Source: JBBRCX01 sp038204465 (GTDB taxonomy: Bacteria > Planctomycetota > Phycisphaerae > Tepidisphaerales > Tepidisphaeraceae). From it: a DNA stretch of 48,151 nt. Shown here in pieces: positions 7,344 through 15,985 of this stretch. The notes under the pieces were generated by a model. The model saw only the letters and a list, made by a program, of their open reading frames with translations, did no database searches and had not been told where the DNA came from. A program made the translations under genes and the position numbers. The stretch lies in NCBI GenBank assembly GCA_038204465.1, contig JBBRCX010000025.1, positions 1 through 48,151 on the forward strand, given 5' to 3'. How positions within the stretch are numbered: position 1 is the first letter of the stretch; every line of letters begins with the position of its first letter.

Positions 7344-8936
7344 CTATCGAGCCGCGTACACCTTGCGCGCAACCATGAGCTTGCGGCGTGAAATCCTCTG
7401 TGCCTCCTTGATGCGCCTGATGTGCAGATCGAACAGCTCTTTCAGCCATTCTTCAAACGCGTCGCCATGATAGCGCTTGCCGAAATGGGTGCGAAGCCTG
7501 CGGCGCAGCGCGTCCATGTCTTTCAAGACTCGCGCCTGTTCGCTCAACCGGCGGCGCCACTCGGTTGCCACCGGGCGGTTGTTGGCCTCGAAGAAATCCA
7601 CTTCCAGCAACGCGTAATCCATCCGGCGCTGCAGCTCGAGCAGCCGAGCGGCCAGCGCCAGGCTGTCCCACTCATAGCGATGCTTGCGCACTTTCGGGGA
7701 GAGCGACTCCATCTCCGCCGCGATCCGTCCCTCGAGCCGCCAGTCCTCTCGACAGCGGCCCAGGGTAGCTACGATCGTACCTACTGCGCGAGGGGGGATG
7801 CCGGACCAAAAAGGCTCCGGTTTCGCGCCCATCGACTCCGACATCGCGTTGATGATCGGCCACGCGAGATCGATGCTGAAGTTCGGCGGGCACCAGGTGG
7901 TTCCGCGCGCCCACGAGGTCGCCACCTGCCCGAGTTGCCCGGTGCGATGGATCGCCTCGCTCCAGCCCTGCACGTTGCTGATCAGATCGTTATATCGCGG
8001 GAGGATGGCTCCGTGCGCGCTGGCTCGAACAGCGCTGGCGGCGATCACCCTGAAGCCCAGCCTGGTCCACAGATCAATCTGAAACAGAGGGGTGAACTCA
8101 CGGCCATGGAGGTAGGGGCGGACGACGCTTTGAAGCTCATTCGAATAGTCCTCGATGAACGTCGACGATGCGCTGATCGGCGGCGCCGCGGGATTCTGTG
8201 GTTCCTCCAGCCAGCTCCGGGAGACTCGAAGCCCCGCGAGGCGTCCGACCTTCGCGCGCCCGGCGACCTTGTTGTAGTCCCAGGTCATCATGATGACCTT
8301 GTCTTTGAACGGCGCGAAGGCGTCGGGGCGGAAGTGGTCCTCCAGCATGTCGCTCCACACCAGCGGGGTCTTGCCGAATCGCGCGACGATTTTCAGCAAC
8401 TCATCCAGGTGCTCGAGGAACAGATCGAGCACGTCGCGGCCGAGTCGCTTCGCCGCCTTCTTTAACCCGTGGGCCTCGTCCATTCCCACGTGCACGTACC
8501 GGCTCTGAGGGTGCGCCTCGATCATCTGCCGCAGCAACTCGAAGATCAGCTCTTTGCCCTTGCGAGCGTCGAGCTTGAGCGTGCTCGGATACTGCTGGTC
8601 CTCCGCGAACCGCCGGTACTTCTTCCAGCAGAACAGGTATTCCAGGTGCCCCAGGCACTGCTGCAGCGGCACGACCTCAATCCCGCGCCGCCGCGCCTCC
8701 TCCTGAAACCGCGCAATGCGCCGCCTCGACCAGACGGTGGATCGATCGGCCGCGATGTCCAACCCTTCGAAAGGAAAAACGTCCTCGTACTCGACGAGGA
8801 CCATGTTCACTTTCTGGCTGCGCAGATCGTCAAGAAGTTGAAGATCGTAAGTCGGCCGGAACGCGACGCCCTTGAGATCGAGGTGGACGCCGATGACGGG
8901 CATGCCTGTTGGTTTTGCTCTGGAGGGGAGGGTCAT
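7344..8936 (-). CDS. Glycoside hydrolase family 20-like protein (beta-N-acetylhexosaminidase type)
   Basis: About 530 residues with a TIM-barrel start (GVHLDLKGVAFRP at 16-28, then MVLVEYEDVFPFEG) and the GH20 signature YVHVGMDEAHGL, which places the catalytic Asp-Glu pair at D153-E154. A later strand has TPLVWSDMLEDHF. The C-terminal 150 residues are helical and Arg/Leu-rich. No signal peptide is obvious, so it is probably cytoplasmic. GH20 enzymes remove terminal GlcNAc or GalNAc by substrate-assisted catalysis. The start is uncertain: ATG 8936 and ATG 8903 are both usable and neither has a strong RBS. It lies 114 bp downstream of ilvB on the same strand. Confidence 0.78.
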   Translation of the reverse strand: MTLPSRAKPTGMPVIGVHLDLKGVAFRPTYDLQLLDDLRSQKVNMVLVEYEDVFPFEGLDIAADRSTVWSRRRIARFQEEARRRGIEVVPLQQCLGHLEYLFCWKKYRRFAEDQQYPSTLKLDARKGKELIFELLRQMIEAHPQSRYVHVGMDEAHGLKKAAKRLGRDVLDLFLEHLDELLKIVARFGKTPLVWSDMLEDHFRPDAFAPFKDKVIMMTWDYNKVAGRAKVGRLAGLRVSRSWLEEPQNPAAPPISASSTFIEDYSNELQSVVRPYLHGREFTPLFQIDLWTRLGFRVIAASAVRASAHGAILPRYNDLISNVQGWSEAIHRTGQLGQVATSWARGTTWCPPNFSIDLAWPIINAMSESMGAKPEPFWSGIPPRAVGTIVATLGRCREDWRLEGRIAAEMESLSPKVRKHRYEWDSLALAARLLELQRRMDYALLEVDFFEANNRPVATEWRRRLSEQARVLKDMDALRRRLRTHFGKRYHGDAFEEWLKELFDLHIRRIKEAQRISRRKLMVARKVYAAR

Positions 8937-9050
8937 GATGCAGTGGGTGCCCGCGCCGGCGAGACTTTCATCGCCCACGATCTTCAGTGCCTAGTGCTTG
9001 GCGGGGCAGGACGCAGCGCCAGCGCGGCAACCGCGGTGGATCAATGATCT

Positions 9051-10805
9051 TCAAGCCAGCGTTCCCAATTCCATCTCGTGCAGGCCTTTGCCGCTGGGGA
9101 CCATGGGGTAGACGTGCTCGTTGGGCTCGACGCGGAAATCGACGACCACCGGGCCGTTGTGCTTCAGCATGGCCTCGACCGCTTTGGGGACGTCCTCTTT
9201 TCGATCGCAGAGGATGCCGCGGACGCCGAAGGCTTCCGCCATCGCGGCGAAGTTGGGGTTCTTCATCGCCGACTGGCTGTAGCGGCGTTGGTAGAACAGG
9301 TCCTGCCACTGCTTCACCATTCCCTGGAAGTCGTTGTTGAGGATGGCGACCTTCACGGGGATGTTGTACTCGGCCATCGTTGCCAATTCGTAACAGGTCA
9401 TCTGGTAGCTGGCGTCGCCGTCAATGTCGATGACCGTCTTGCCGGGGCTGCCGAGCGAAGCGCCGATGGCGCTGGGGAGCCCGTAACCCATCGTGCCGAG
9501 GCCGCCGCTGGTGATCATCTGCCGCGGAAAGCGCCAGCGGTAGAACTGCGCCGCCCACATCTGGTGCTGTCCGACGCCGGTCGTGATGATCGCTTCGCCG
9601 TTCGTCTGTTTGTGGATCTCCTCGATCACGTACTGAGGCTTGGCGATCCTGGAATCGTCCAGATACTTGAACGGGTAACGCTTTTTCCACGCCTGAATCT
9701 GCGACCACCACTCCTTGCGATCGCGATGCTCGATGTGCGGAAGCATCAGCTCGAGGCTGGTCTTCGCGTCGCCGATCACCGCCACGTCGACGTCCACGTT
9801 CTTGCTGATGGAGGAGGGATCAATGTCGATGTGGATGATCTTCGCCTTGGGCGCGAAGGTCGCGAGATTCCCGGTCACCCGGTCATCGAAGCGCGCGCCG
9901 ACGGCCACGAGACAATCGCACTCCTGCACGGCGTAATTGGCGTACGCGCTGCCGTGCATGCCAAGCATGTAGAGGGCCTTGGGATCATGCTCGTCAAATG
10001 CCCCCAGGCCGAGCAGGGTGGTCGTGCACGGCGCGTTGGCGGATTCCGCCAGCTTCCGCACCGCCTGCCAGGCGTCAGAGATGATCGCGCCGCCGCCGAC
10101 ATATAGCACCGGCCTCTCGCTGCGGTTGATCAGCTCCGCGGCCGCCTGCGCCTGGCTCGAGTGGCCCGCGTGCGTAATCGAAAGCCTGCGTCGCGCGAGG
10201 ATATGCTCGCGCGGCGTGTCGTCCACCTCGTCAGGGCACAACGCCGTCGTGACGTCTTTCGGCAGATCAACCAGCACCGGCCCTGGCCGCCCGCTCGTGG
10301 CGATCAGAAATGCTTCGTTGATGATGCGCGGCAGCTCGCGCACGTCTTTCACCAGGTAGTTCCACTTGGTGCAGGGCCGCGTGATGCCGGTAACGTCTGC
10401 CTCCTGGAACGCGTCGTTGCCGATCACTTTCGTCGCCACCTGGCCGCTGAAGACGAGGATGGGCACCGAATCCATCTGTGCCGTCGCGAGTGGCGTCACG
10501 GTGTTGGTAGCGCCAGGGCCCGAAGTGACAACGCACACGCCCGGCTTGCCGGTCGCGCGGGCGTAGCCGTCGGCGCAGTGCCCGCTGGCCTGCTCGTGGC
10601 GGTTGAGGATGAACTTCGCGGGCGTCTTGTAGAGTTGGTCGAACACCGGCAGGATCGCGCCGCCGGGGTAGCCGAACATCGTGTCAACTTTATGCTGCCC
10701 AATCAGCATCTCGTGGAAGATCTGGGCCCCGCTCTTTCCCTTGAAACGTGGCTTTGACGTCGCTGGAGCGGTCGTTATCTGGGGGTCGGATTGCAGCGTA
10801 GACAT
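9051..10805 (-). CDS. ilvB: Acetolactate synthase, large subunit
   Basis: 584 residues. The N-terminal TPP-binding domain carries GYPGGAILPVFDQL, NRHEQASGHCADGYARATG with the catalytic Glu, and VVTSGPGATN. The C-terminal TPP domain has GGLGTMGYGLPSAIGA and the GDASYQMT...NN diphosphate/Mg motif. The enzyme condenses pyruvate with pyruvate or 2-oxobutyrate in the first common step of Val/Ile/Leu synthesis. Start ATG 10803-10805 (MSTLQSDPQI) is preceded by GAGAAA; an extension to 10862 lacks conservation. The regulatory small subunit (ilvN) is not in this window, which is unusual because ilvBN are often adjacent. Confidence 0.96.
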   Translation of the reverse strand: MSTLQSDPQITTAPATSKPRFKGKSGAQIFHEMLIGQHKVDTMFGYPGGAILPVFDQLYKTPAKFILNRHEQASGHCADGYARATGKPGVCVVTSGPGATNTVTPLATAQMDSVPILVFSGQVATKVIGNDAFQEADVTGITRPCTKWNYLVKDVRELPRIINEAFLIATSGRPGPVLVDLPKDVTTALCPDEVDDTPREHILARRRLSITHAGHSSQAQAAAELINRSERPVLYVGGGAIISDAWQAVRKLAESANAPCTTTLLGLGAFDEHDPKALYMLGMHGSAYANYAVQECDCLVAVGARFDDRVTGNLATFAPKAKIIHIDIDPSSISKNVDVDVAVIGDAKTSLELMLPHIEHRDRKEWWSQIQAWKKRYPFKYLDDSRIAKPQYVIEEIHKQTNGEAIITTGVGQHQMWAAQFYRWRFPRQMITSGGLGTMGYGLPSAIGASLGSPGKTVIDIDGDASYQMTCYELATMAEYNIPVKVAILNNDFQGMVKQWQDLFYQRRYSQSAMKNPNFAAMAEAFGVRGILCDRKEDVPKAVEAMLKHNGPVVVDFRVEPNEHVYPMVPSGKGLHEMELGTLA

Positions 10806-11082
10806 AGGATTTCTCGTACGTGCCGAAGGTCGGAATGTAACCACCCCCCGGTGAGGCTTCAAACCAATATTCGTAAATTCAGGTCAGAAAGAGAACTGCG
10901 CGACGGCGGGGCCGGTCGCGGCGTTAACAGTGGGATCCGGGCATTTCCAGATCCAGACCGTATACGCGGCGGTGCCGGCCTATCGTACGACCACCGGAAG
11001 TGGCGTGGACGGGCGGAGCGTTGTCATCATTGGCTACCGAAACATGATCCTGCGCCGGCTGGGTCGCCTGACACCAGATCGT

Positions 11083-11613
11083 CTAGTGAACCGCAGTCCC
11101 CATCGGCCGCATGGCATGATCGCCCGGCGGCCGGGTGGAGCGGTCATCATAGAATTCGAAGTCCTCACCGTCAAGATTTGGCGCCACATACCCGGGTTGG
11201 CGGCTACGGTCGAGCTCGCGCTGATAGGCGCCAAACACCTGTTCCTCGATCTGCCGACGGCAGCCGGCGTTGATCGGATGGGCGATGTCCGCGTGCAGCT
11301 TGAGCCGCGACTGCCCGTTGCCGTTGCGATACTGCAGGTAGCGGTCCTGGTCGAGCGGCTCGCCGCAGTTGTTGCAGAACCGGGCGCGGAGGTGGTTCTT
11401 TTCGCTGCAGGACGGGCAGTGGTCGGCCAGCTTGCGCGACGGCATGGCGAGGAACAGCCCATCGTTGCCATCGATGAGTTTCACGTCGCGGATGACGAAG
11501 GTATTGTCGAAGGTGAGCGAGCAGAAGGCCTTGAGCCGTCCACCGGTTCCTGTTGCAGACTTAGTTGCCCCACGCCCCCCGCAGAGGTTGATGCGTACTT
11601 CCGTCAGTTGCAT
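11083..11613 (-). CDS. spoVG: SpoVG-family RNA/DNA-binding regulator with inserted zinc ribbon
   Basis: 176 residues against about 95 in Bacillus SpoVG. The family core is split: residues 38-61 (NTFVIRDVKLIDGNDGLFLAMPSRK) and 107-135 (HADIAHPINAGCRRQIEEQV) match SpoVG, and between them sits a zinc ribbon with C66-x2-C69-x10-C80-x2-C83. A C-terminal extension after 140 is acidic and low in complexity. SpoVG proteins are small nucleic-acid-binding regulators. A GGGAGG Shine-Dalgarno precedes ATG 11611-11613. The ispE gene is just upstream on the same strand, echoing the ispE-spoVG neighbourhood of Bacillus. Confidence 0.92.
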   Translation of the reverse strand: MQLTEVRINLCGGRGATKSATGTGGRLKAFCSLTFDNTFVIRDVKLIDGNDGLFLAMPSRKLADHCPSCSEKNHLRARFCNNCGEPLDQDRYLQYRNGNGQSRLKLHADIAHPINAGCRRQIEEQVFGAYQRELDRSRQPGYVAPNLDGEDFEFYDDRSTRPPGDHAMRPMGTAVH

Positions 11614-11624
11614 GACTGCCTCCC

Positions 11625-11653
11625 GGCCCCGCCGCGCGAACGGCGACGGGGCC
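11625..11653 (-). promoter_or_regulatory. GC hairpin in the spoVG leader
   Basis: GGCCCCG at 11625-11631 pairs with CGGGGCC at 11647-11653, with further CCG/CGG pairing inside. It ends just upstream of the spoVG ribosome-binding site, so in the transcript it could hinder or set translation of spoVG relative to ispE. No T-run follows. Confidence 0.35.
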
Positions 11654-11836
11654 GCTGATGAAATGTAATCGGCGTTCCCGCTGCGCCCGCCAGAAGTGTG
11701 ATGCGGTGCTGCGAATTACGCCTGACCGATCCCCGTTCCAACTCCCCAAAGGGCTGATCCGAGCGCAGAAAACATCCTGTTGTTCCGCTCCGCCGATCGC
11801 CACTCTCAACCTTACCACCCCGATGGGACACGAGTA

Positions 11837-12847
11837 TTACTGGCTCGTGAAGTTCCCGTTGGCATCGTCAAAAAAATCCGGCGACAGCTCCACCGCCATC
11901 GCTCGCGCTCCCAGACGCTCGACGATTTTGGACGCCGCCGCGTCCGCTTCTTCGCGCGCGTCGAAAAGCGTGAACAGCGTGCTGCCGCTTCCGCTCATCC
12001 GCACCGGACGAGCAAGCAATTCCTGCGCGGCCACGCGCATCGCACCCAACTCGGGCCGCAGCGAGAACGCCGCCTTCTCCAAGTCGTTCACCAGGCGCGG
12101 CAACAGGGCGCACGAGCCGGACGTGGCCCACACAGTCCAGTCCGGCTCGCGCACGATCTGGTTGTCCTGCCCGAGCTCGAGCTCATCAAAACGCCGATAG
12201 ACTTCGGCCGTCGCGAGCGCGTAACCCGGCAGCACCAGGACCGCCCACCGCGCGGAAGGCGACGCAACCGGTTTCACGATCTCGCCGCGCCCGCTGCAGA
12301 CGCTGCTGGGGCCGTGAAAGAAAAAGGGCAGGTCGCTGCCGAACTGCGCGGCGAATCCCGAGAGGTGATCCGCCGGCCAGTCGGCGCGCCACAGGCGGTT
12401 TAGTCCCAGGAGTGTGCGGGCGGCGTCAGAACTGCCCCCTCCGAGGCCCGCTCCGACCGGGATCCGTTTTTCCAGCGTCGCGCGAATCCCACCAACCTGA
12501 CCCGCTCTGTTCATCGCCGTCGCTTGCCCGGGGCGTTTCCCCGCGCTCCCGCAGCGTCGCGAAATGGCTCTACCCACGGAATCCACCGGCGCAGAGCCGG
12601 AAACCTCACCAGAGCCAAGGGCTGTGCCAAACGAGAAGGCGACACGAACGATCAGATTGCGCTCATCGTTCGGCAGCCCGGGCAGGTCATGAGTCAGCGC
12701 GATCCCTTGCGCGTCCGCACACTCCAATTTCAATCTGTCAAAGAGCCCGACGGTGCACATCCACGACAACAGCGGATGAAACCCGTCTGCGCGCCGGCGG
12801 CCGACGCGCAAGTACAAGTTGATTTTCGCGGGGGCCGACAGGCGCAT
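11837..12847 (-). CDS. ispE: 4-diphosphocytidyl-2-C-methyl-D-erythritol kinase
   Basis: 336 residues, GHMP kinase fold. The N-terminus MRLSAPAKINLYLRVGRRRADGFH is diagnostic, and the glycine-rich ATP loop IPVGAGLGGGSSDAAR spans about 129-144. A C-terminal GHMP motif (RMSGSGSTLFTLF) follows near residue 300. IspE phosphorylates CDP-ME in the MEP isoprenoid pathway. Odd feature: about 45 extra residues (roughly 75-119, Gly/Ala/Arg-rich) lie between the ERNLIVRVAFSF helix and the ATP loop, where family members have a short loop. The ATG at 12845-12847 has no Shine-Dalgarno and sits 6 bp after a promoter -10, so the mRNA may be leaderless. Confidence 0.95.
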   Translation of the reverse strand: MRLSAPAKINLYLRVGRRRADGFHPLLSWMCTVGLFDRLKLECADAQGIALTHDLPGLPNDERNLIVRVAFSFGTALGSGEVSGSAPVDSVGRAISRRCGSAGKRPGQATAMNRAGQVGGIRATLEKRIPVGAGLGGGSSDAARTLLGLNRLWRADWPADHLSGFAAQFGSDLPFFFHGPSSVCSGRGEIVKPVASPSARWAVLVLPGYALATAEVYRRFDELELGQDNQIVREPDWTVWATSGSCALLPRLVNDLEKAAFSLRPELGAMRVAAQELLARPVRMSGSGSTLFTLFDAREEADAAASKIVERLGARAMAVELSPDFFDDANGNFTSQ

Positions 12848-12853
12848 GCGCCC

Positions 12854-12882
12854 ACTGTTTCAGGCGGCAATTAACCTGTCAA
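12854..12882 (-). promoter_or_regulatory. Putative ispE promoter giving a leaderless mRNA
   Basis: On the minus strand TTGACA (12877-12882) and AACAGT (12854-12859) are separated by 17 bp. The -10 ends 6 bp before the ATG, so transcription would start at or next to the start codon. Confidence 0.5.
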
Positions 12883-13180
12883 ACGACCCGCGCGACATTG
12901 CGTTTTCCTTCAAACCGACCGAGATGAATCCACTCCCGAAACCTGCTGAAATGATCGACGATCTGCTGACGTCTGACCATATCGCGTTGGGCGGGCGCGG
13001 TCAACAAAAATTTACCAGTTTCGGGTCCGTGTGACATGCCAAATAGAAGTGTTACGCGGCACGCCGAATAGCTCGCGCTCGATTTCGTGAAGAATCTACG
13101 ACTGGCGGGTCGAAGCGTGGCCCAGACGTGTGTCGGGTTGCGCACCGGGTGACGCGCGGGAAGAAATAAACCACAAACAC
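12883..13180. other. Non-coding gap between the ispE promoter and the LptF/G terminator
   Basis: The wider interval between ispE (from 12847) and the LptF/G stop (13453) is about 605 bp. Frames across it are short Arg-rich shadows. Besides the ispE promoter and the terminator at 13181-13215 I see no gene or RNA. Confidence 0.5.
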
Positions 13181-13215
13181 AAAAATGCCGGCCGCGGTGT
13201 GGGCGCGGCCGGCAT
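13181..13215 (-). terminator. Rho-independent terminator of the envelope operon
   Basis: Perfect 12-bp arms, ATGCCGGCCGCG at 13185-13196 and its complement at 13204-13215, with a 7-base loop. Read on the minus strand the hairpin is followed by TTTTTGTG. It lies about 240 bp past the LptF/G-like stop and fits as the end of that operon. Confidence 0.75.
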
Positions 13216-13452
13216 CGCCAGAAAGTGGGAAGGGGAGCGTCGTGGAAATCGACCGGCCGAAACCGGCCAATCCCCATCAGGCGCCTCGACAGGCCGCTGT
13301 GGTGGCCCGTCAGGGTGCGTGTGCCTGACATGGATGATCTACGATTCGTTCCCCTCCGACGCAAATGGTCGACAGAATCGCTCGTGCGCGAGGGTTATGC
13401 TCCAGCATGGTCCGATAATCCCCTGCCTGTTTTCTTTGCACCGACCACAGCG

Positions 13453-14592
13453 TCAGGTCTTTACCCGATCCAGGAAGAACACCGCGATCGGCCCGAAGAC
13501 GAAGATGGGGACCCATGCCATGATGGCCGGCCATTCGCTGGCCAATGATGGCGTGGGCGGTTTGCCTGCCAGGTGGTGGGCCACGAAGATGCTTCCCATC
13601 CCGATTCCGGTCCAGAAGAGCGACTTCGCCGCCGCGGCCTTGAGCCTGCCCGGCTCCCGGGTGAGGACGCAGGGGATCGCCAGCAGCAGAAGGATCACGT
13701 TCATCAAAGGTTGTGTGAAGCGCCAATGTTTCACGCGCAGGAGGTTGTTCGCGCCATAGCTCTTGGGGTTTTTCAGCATCTCGTCGATTCGCCGCGTCGG
13801 CAGGAACTCCACGTACTCTGAGCTGCGGTAGAGCGCGATCTCCTCAGGCGAGATGCTCGTGCGCCACGCGGTCACCTCCTGCGGTCGCGTCGGCACTTCA
13901 TCGTAGCGCAAGCCTCGAACCAAGGTCCCTTTCTCGAGCTCCCACTTGCGCTCGCGCTCGTTCCAGCGTCCCGCCTCGGCGCTGATCTTCCCGACTGGCT
14001 GAAGGTCCGCGTCGCGCAGGATGACGTCGAGCTTCTTCATCGTGGCCGGCTGATCCTTCGTCGGCGGAGCGTACTGCGCCGCGTACAGCAGCGATGCCTC
14101 TTCGTCCTGCATGGCCTGCACGTTCTGGAACTCCGGGCCGCCGCGATGCATGTCGTCATGCTTACGCGTCAGCTTGGGGATCATGTGGGGGATCAACAGT
14201 TCCTGGTCGACGATGAGCAGCGCGTTGAGCACGACGGCCGCGAGGATGATTGGCATCGCCACCCGAAGGAGCGGAACGCCCGCGGCGAGCACCGCGGTCA
14301 GTTCGTTGAACCGGCTGAGCCGCATCAGCGTGAAAGCGGCCGCGACGACGGGAATGATTCCAGACAGGTGTACGAAGAACAGAAAGCCCTGGTAGAAGTA
14401 ATAGTCGGCGACGTTGGCGATCGCCCCCAGCATGGATCCCGCGCCGCTCTCGGCCGAGCCGGGCTGCACCTCAACCAGGTGGTTGAAGTTGAAGACCATG
14501 TCGAGCACGACGTACATTCCGACCAGCACCATGAAGCTGATCAGGTAGTTCTTGAGGAACGTGCCAATGACGTAGCGGTCGAAGATCTTCAC
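13453..14592 (-). CDS. LptF/LptG (YjgP/YjgQ) family permease
   Basis: 379 residues. Start segment MKIFDRYVIGTFLKNYLISFMVLVGMYVVLDMVFN is typical of LptF/LptG, followed by TMs around FLFFVHLSGIIPVVAAAFTLMRLSRFNELTAVLAAG, a periplasmic jelly-roll-like middle (about 125-270) and two C-terminal TMs (LMNVILLLLAIPCVL, SLFWTGIGMGSIFVAHHLAG). These permeases, with the ATPase LptB, extract LPS from the inner membrane and pass it to the LptC/A bridge. Translation starts at GTG 14590-14592, which overlaps the upstream stop by 4 bp (GTGA), indicating coupling to the GT9 gene. No LptB is in the window. LptF and LptG cannot be told apart from this copy. Confidence 0.88.
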   Translation of the reverse strand: MKIFDRYVIGTFLKNYLISFMVLVGMYVVLDMVFNFNHLVEVQPGSAESGAGSMLGAIANVADYYFYQGFLFFVHLSGIIPVVAAAFTLMRLSRFNELTAVLAAGVPLLRVAMPIILAAVVLNALLIVDQELLIPHMIPKLTRKHDDMHRGGPEFQNVQAMQDEEASLLYAAQYAPPTKDQPATMKKLDVILRDADLQPVGKISAEAGRWNERERKWELEKGTLVRGLRYDEVPTRPQEVTAWRTSISPEEIALYRSSEYVEFLPTRRIDEMLKNPKSYGANNLLRVKHWRFTQPLMNVILLLLAIPCVLTREPGRLKAAAAKSLFWTGIGMGSIFVAHHLAGKPPTPSLASEWPAIMAWVPIFVFGPIAVFFLDRVKT

Positions 14593-15938
14593 GGGGCTCC
14601 GCGCTCCAGGCCCAGAGGATCGCCCTCGGCCACCGGCGCGCCGACCCCGTCAGCCGCCCGGCGCGCGCCGCGCGTGCGAACGTTCATCATCAGCTCCAGC
14701 GGCCGGCGCGGCGCGCGCTGCGGATGCAGCAGTTCGCTGACGCGCTCGTGCACCGCATCCACGGAAATCTCCTGCATGCAGACGTTGTTGTCGCAAGGCG
14801 AGAAGCGGTGATTCATCGCGTTCACGCAGGGGCTGCAGGAAAGGTTCGCGGTCATGACGTACGTCTGCGCGCCCAGCGGCGAGTAGAGCGCCGGCGTTTC
14901 AGGGCCGAACAGCACCAGCGTCGGGAGGGAGGTCAGGGAAGCGAAATGCCCGGGCCCGCTATCGTTGGTCACCAGTACGTCGGCCAACATGTAGGTCACG
15001 ATTAGTTGGCGCAGCGTCGTCTCGCCAGCCAGACAGATTGCCCGATCGGGCGCGATGGCCTGCGCCACCTCCTGCGCCGCCGCCCGCTCCGACGGCGCGC
15101 CGGTGATGCCAATCAGCGCCTCCGGCTCATCCCGGAGCAGCCGCTTGCCAAGTTCGATGAACCGTTCCGTGGGCCAGCGCCGCAGCGGCAGCAGGTCGCT
15201 CGCGTTGGGGTTCAGCAACACCAGCGGGGTCCCTACCCTCCCGTCCGCCAATCTTCGGATAATCTGTCTGACCTCGCTGGTTTCCGCTTCGGTCGGGCGG
15301 AAAGGTTCCGGTGAGAAATCGATTTGCGGGGCACGGTGCTTGAGCAGCGGCGTTTGTTGCGGATCTTCCAGCAGGGCCTCGACCAACACGTAATACCCGG
15401 CCGCCGTGTGCAGGTACGGATTGTACTGCACGCGATGAGTGAGCAAATCGCCGCGGTAGGGGCCTTCGGTGGTGAAGCGATGCAGTCCGACCCGGCGCCG
15501 GGCGCCGCTGAGAAATGCGAGGATTGCCGGCGCCCGGGCGAAAAACTCCATGTCCACGGTCGCGTCGATCCCGATCCGGCGGACCTTCCAGAGAGTGCGC
15601 ACGATATCGACCGCGAAGGAAATCGGCCGGTCGGCGCGGAGCGCGAGCACGTTCTCCTTCGGTATCAGCCCGAGCACGTCGAGGATCGCGCGGTTCTTGT
15701 CGAAGACCCAGAAGTAAACGTTTTGCCGGCCGACAAGCTGAACCGCCCGTTCGATCGCGCGATACGCGAGCACCGTCGCGCCCTGTTCGATCATCTTGAT
15801 CAAGAGGATTTTTCTCAACGGGGGTGGTTCCGAAGCGCGCGGCAGCAGGACCTGCCCGACCCGGCGCAGCAGCGTGAGCGCCAGGCAGATGGGCCGCCCG
15901 AGCCAGAGATCGATCCTGCGAATGGACTGCGGTTTCAT
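14589..15938 (-). CDS. Glycosyltransferase family 9 (heptosyltransferase-like)
   Basis: 449 residues, GT-B fold. The N-terminal Rossmann start is RKILLIKMIEQGATVLA. The C-terminal nucleotide-sugar domain has LVLLNPNASDLLPLRRWP, VTNDSGPGHFASLTSLPTLVLFGPETPALYSPLG (the GT9 hallmark D-S-G-x-x-H-x-A) and a Cys cluster CSPCVNAMNHRFSPCDNNVC. GT9 enzymes add heptose or related sugars to LPS core. It lies 47 bp downstream of the GT39 gene and overlaps the LptF/G gene, forming an envelope-glycan operon. Start ATG 15936-15938. The last about 40 residues after VSELLHPQ are Arg-rich and poorly conserved in appearance. Confidence 0.9.
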   Translation of the reverse strand: MKPQSIRRIDLWLGRPICLALTLLRRVGQVLLPRASEPPPLRKILLIKMIEQGATVLAYRAIERAVQLVGRQNVYFWVFDKNRAILDVLGLIPKENVLALRADRPISFAVDIVRTLWKVRRIGIDATVDMEFFARAPAILAFLSGARRRVGLHRFTTEGPYRGDLLTHRVQYNPYLHTAAGYYVLVEALLEDPQQTPLLKHRAPQIDFSPEPFRPTEAETSEVRQIIRRLADGRVGTPLVLLNPNASDLLPLRRWPTERFIELGKRLLRDEPEALIGITGAPSERAAAQEVAQAIAPDRAICLAGETTLRQLIVTYMLADVLVTNDSGPGHFASLTSLPTLVLFGPETPALYSPLGAQTYVMTANLSCSPCVNAMNHRFSPCDNNVCMQEISVDAVHERVSELLHPQRAPRRPLELMMNVRTRGARRAADGVGAPVAEGDPLGLERGAP

Positions 15939-15985
15939 TCCGCCTCTTCAAAATCGTCGTGTCGCGCGTTTGCTTCCAATGCTGC

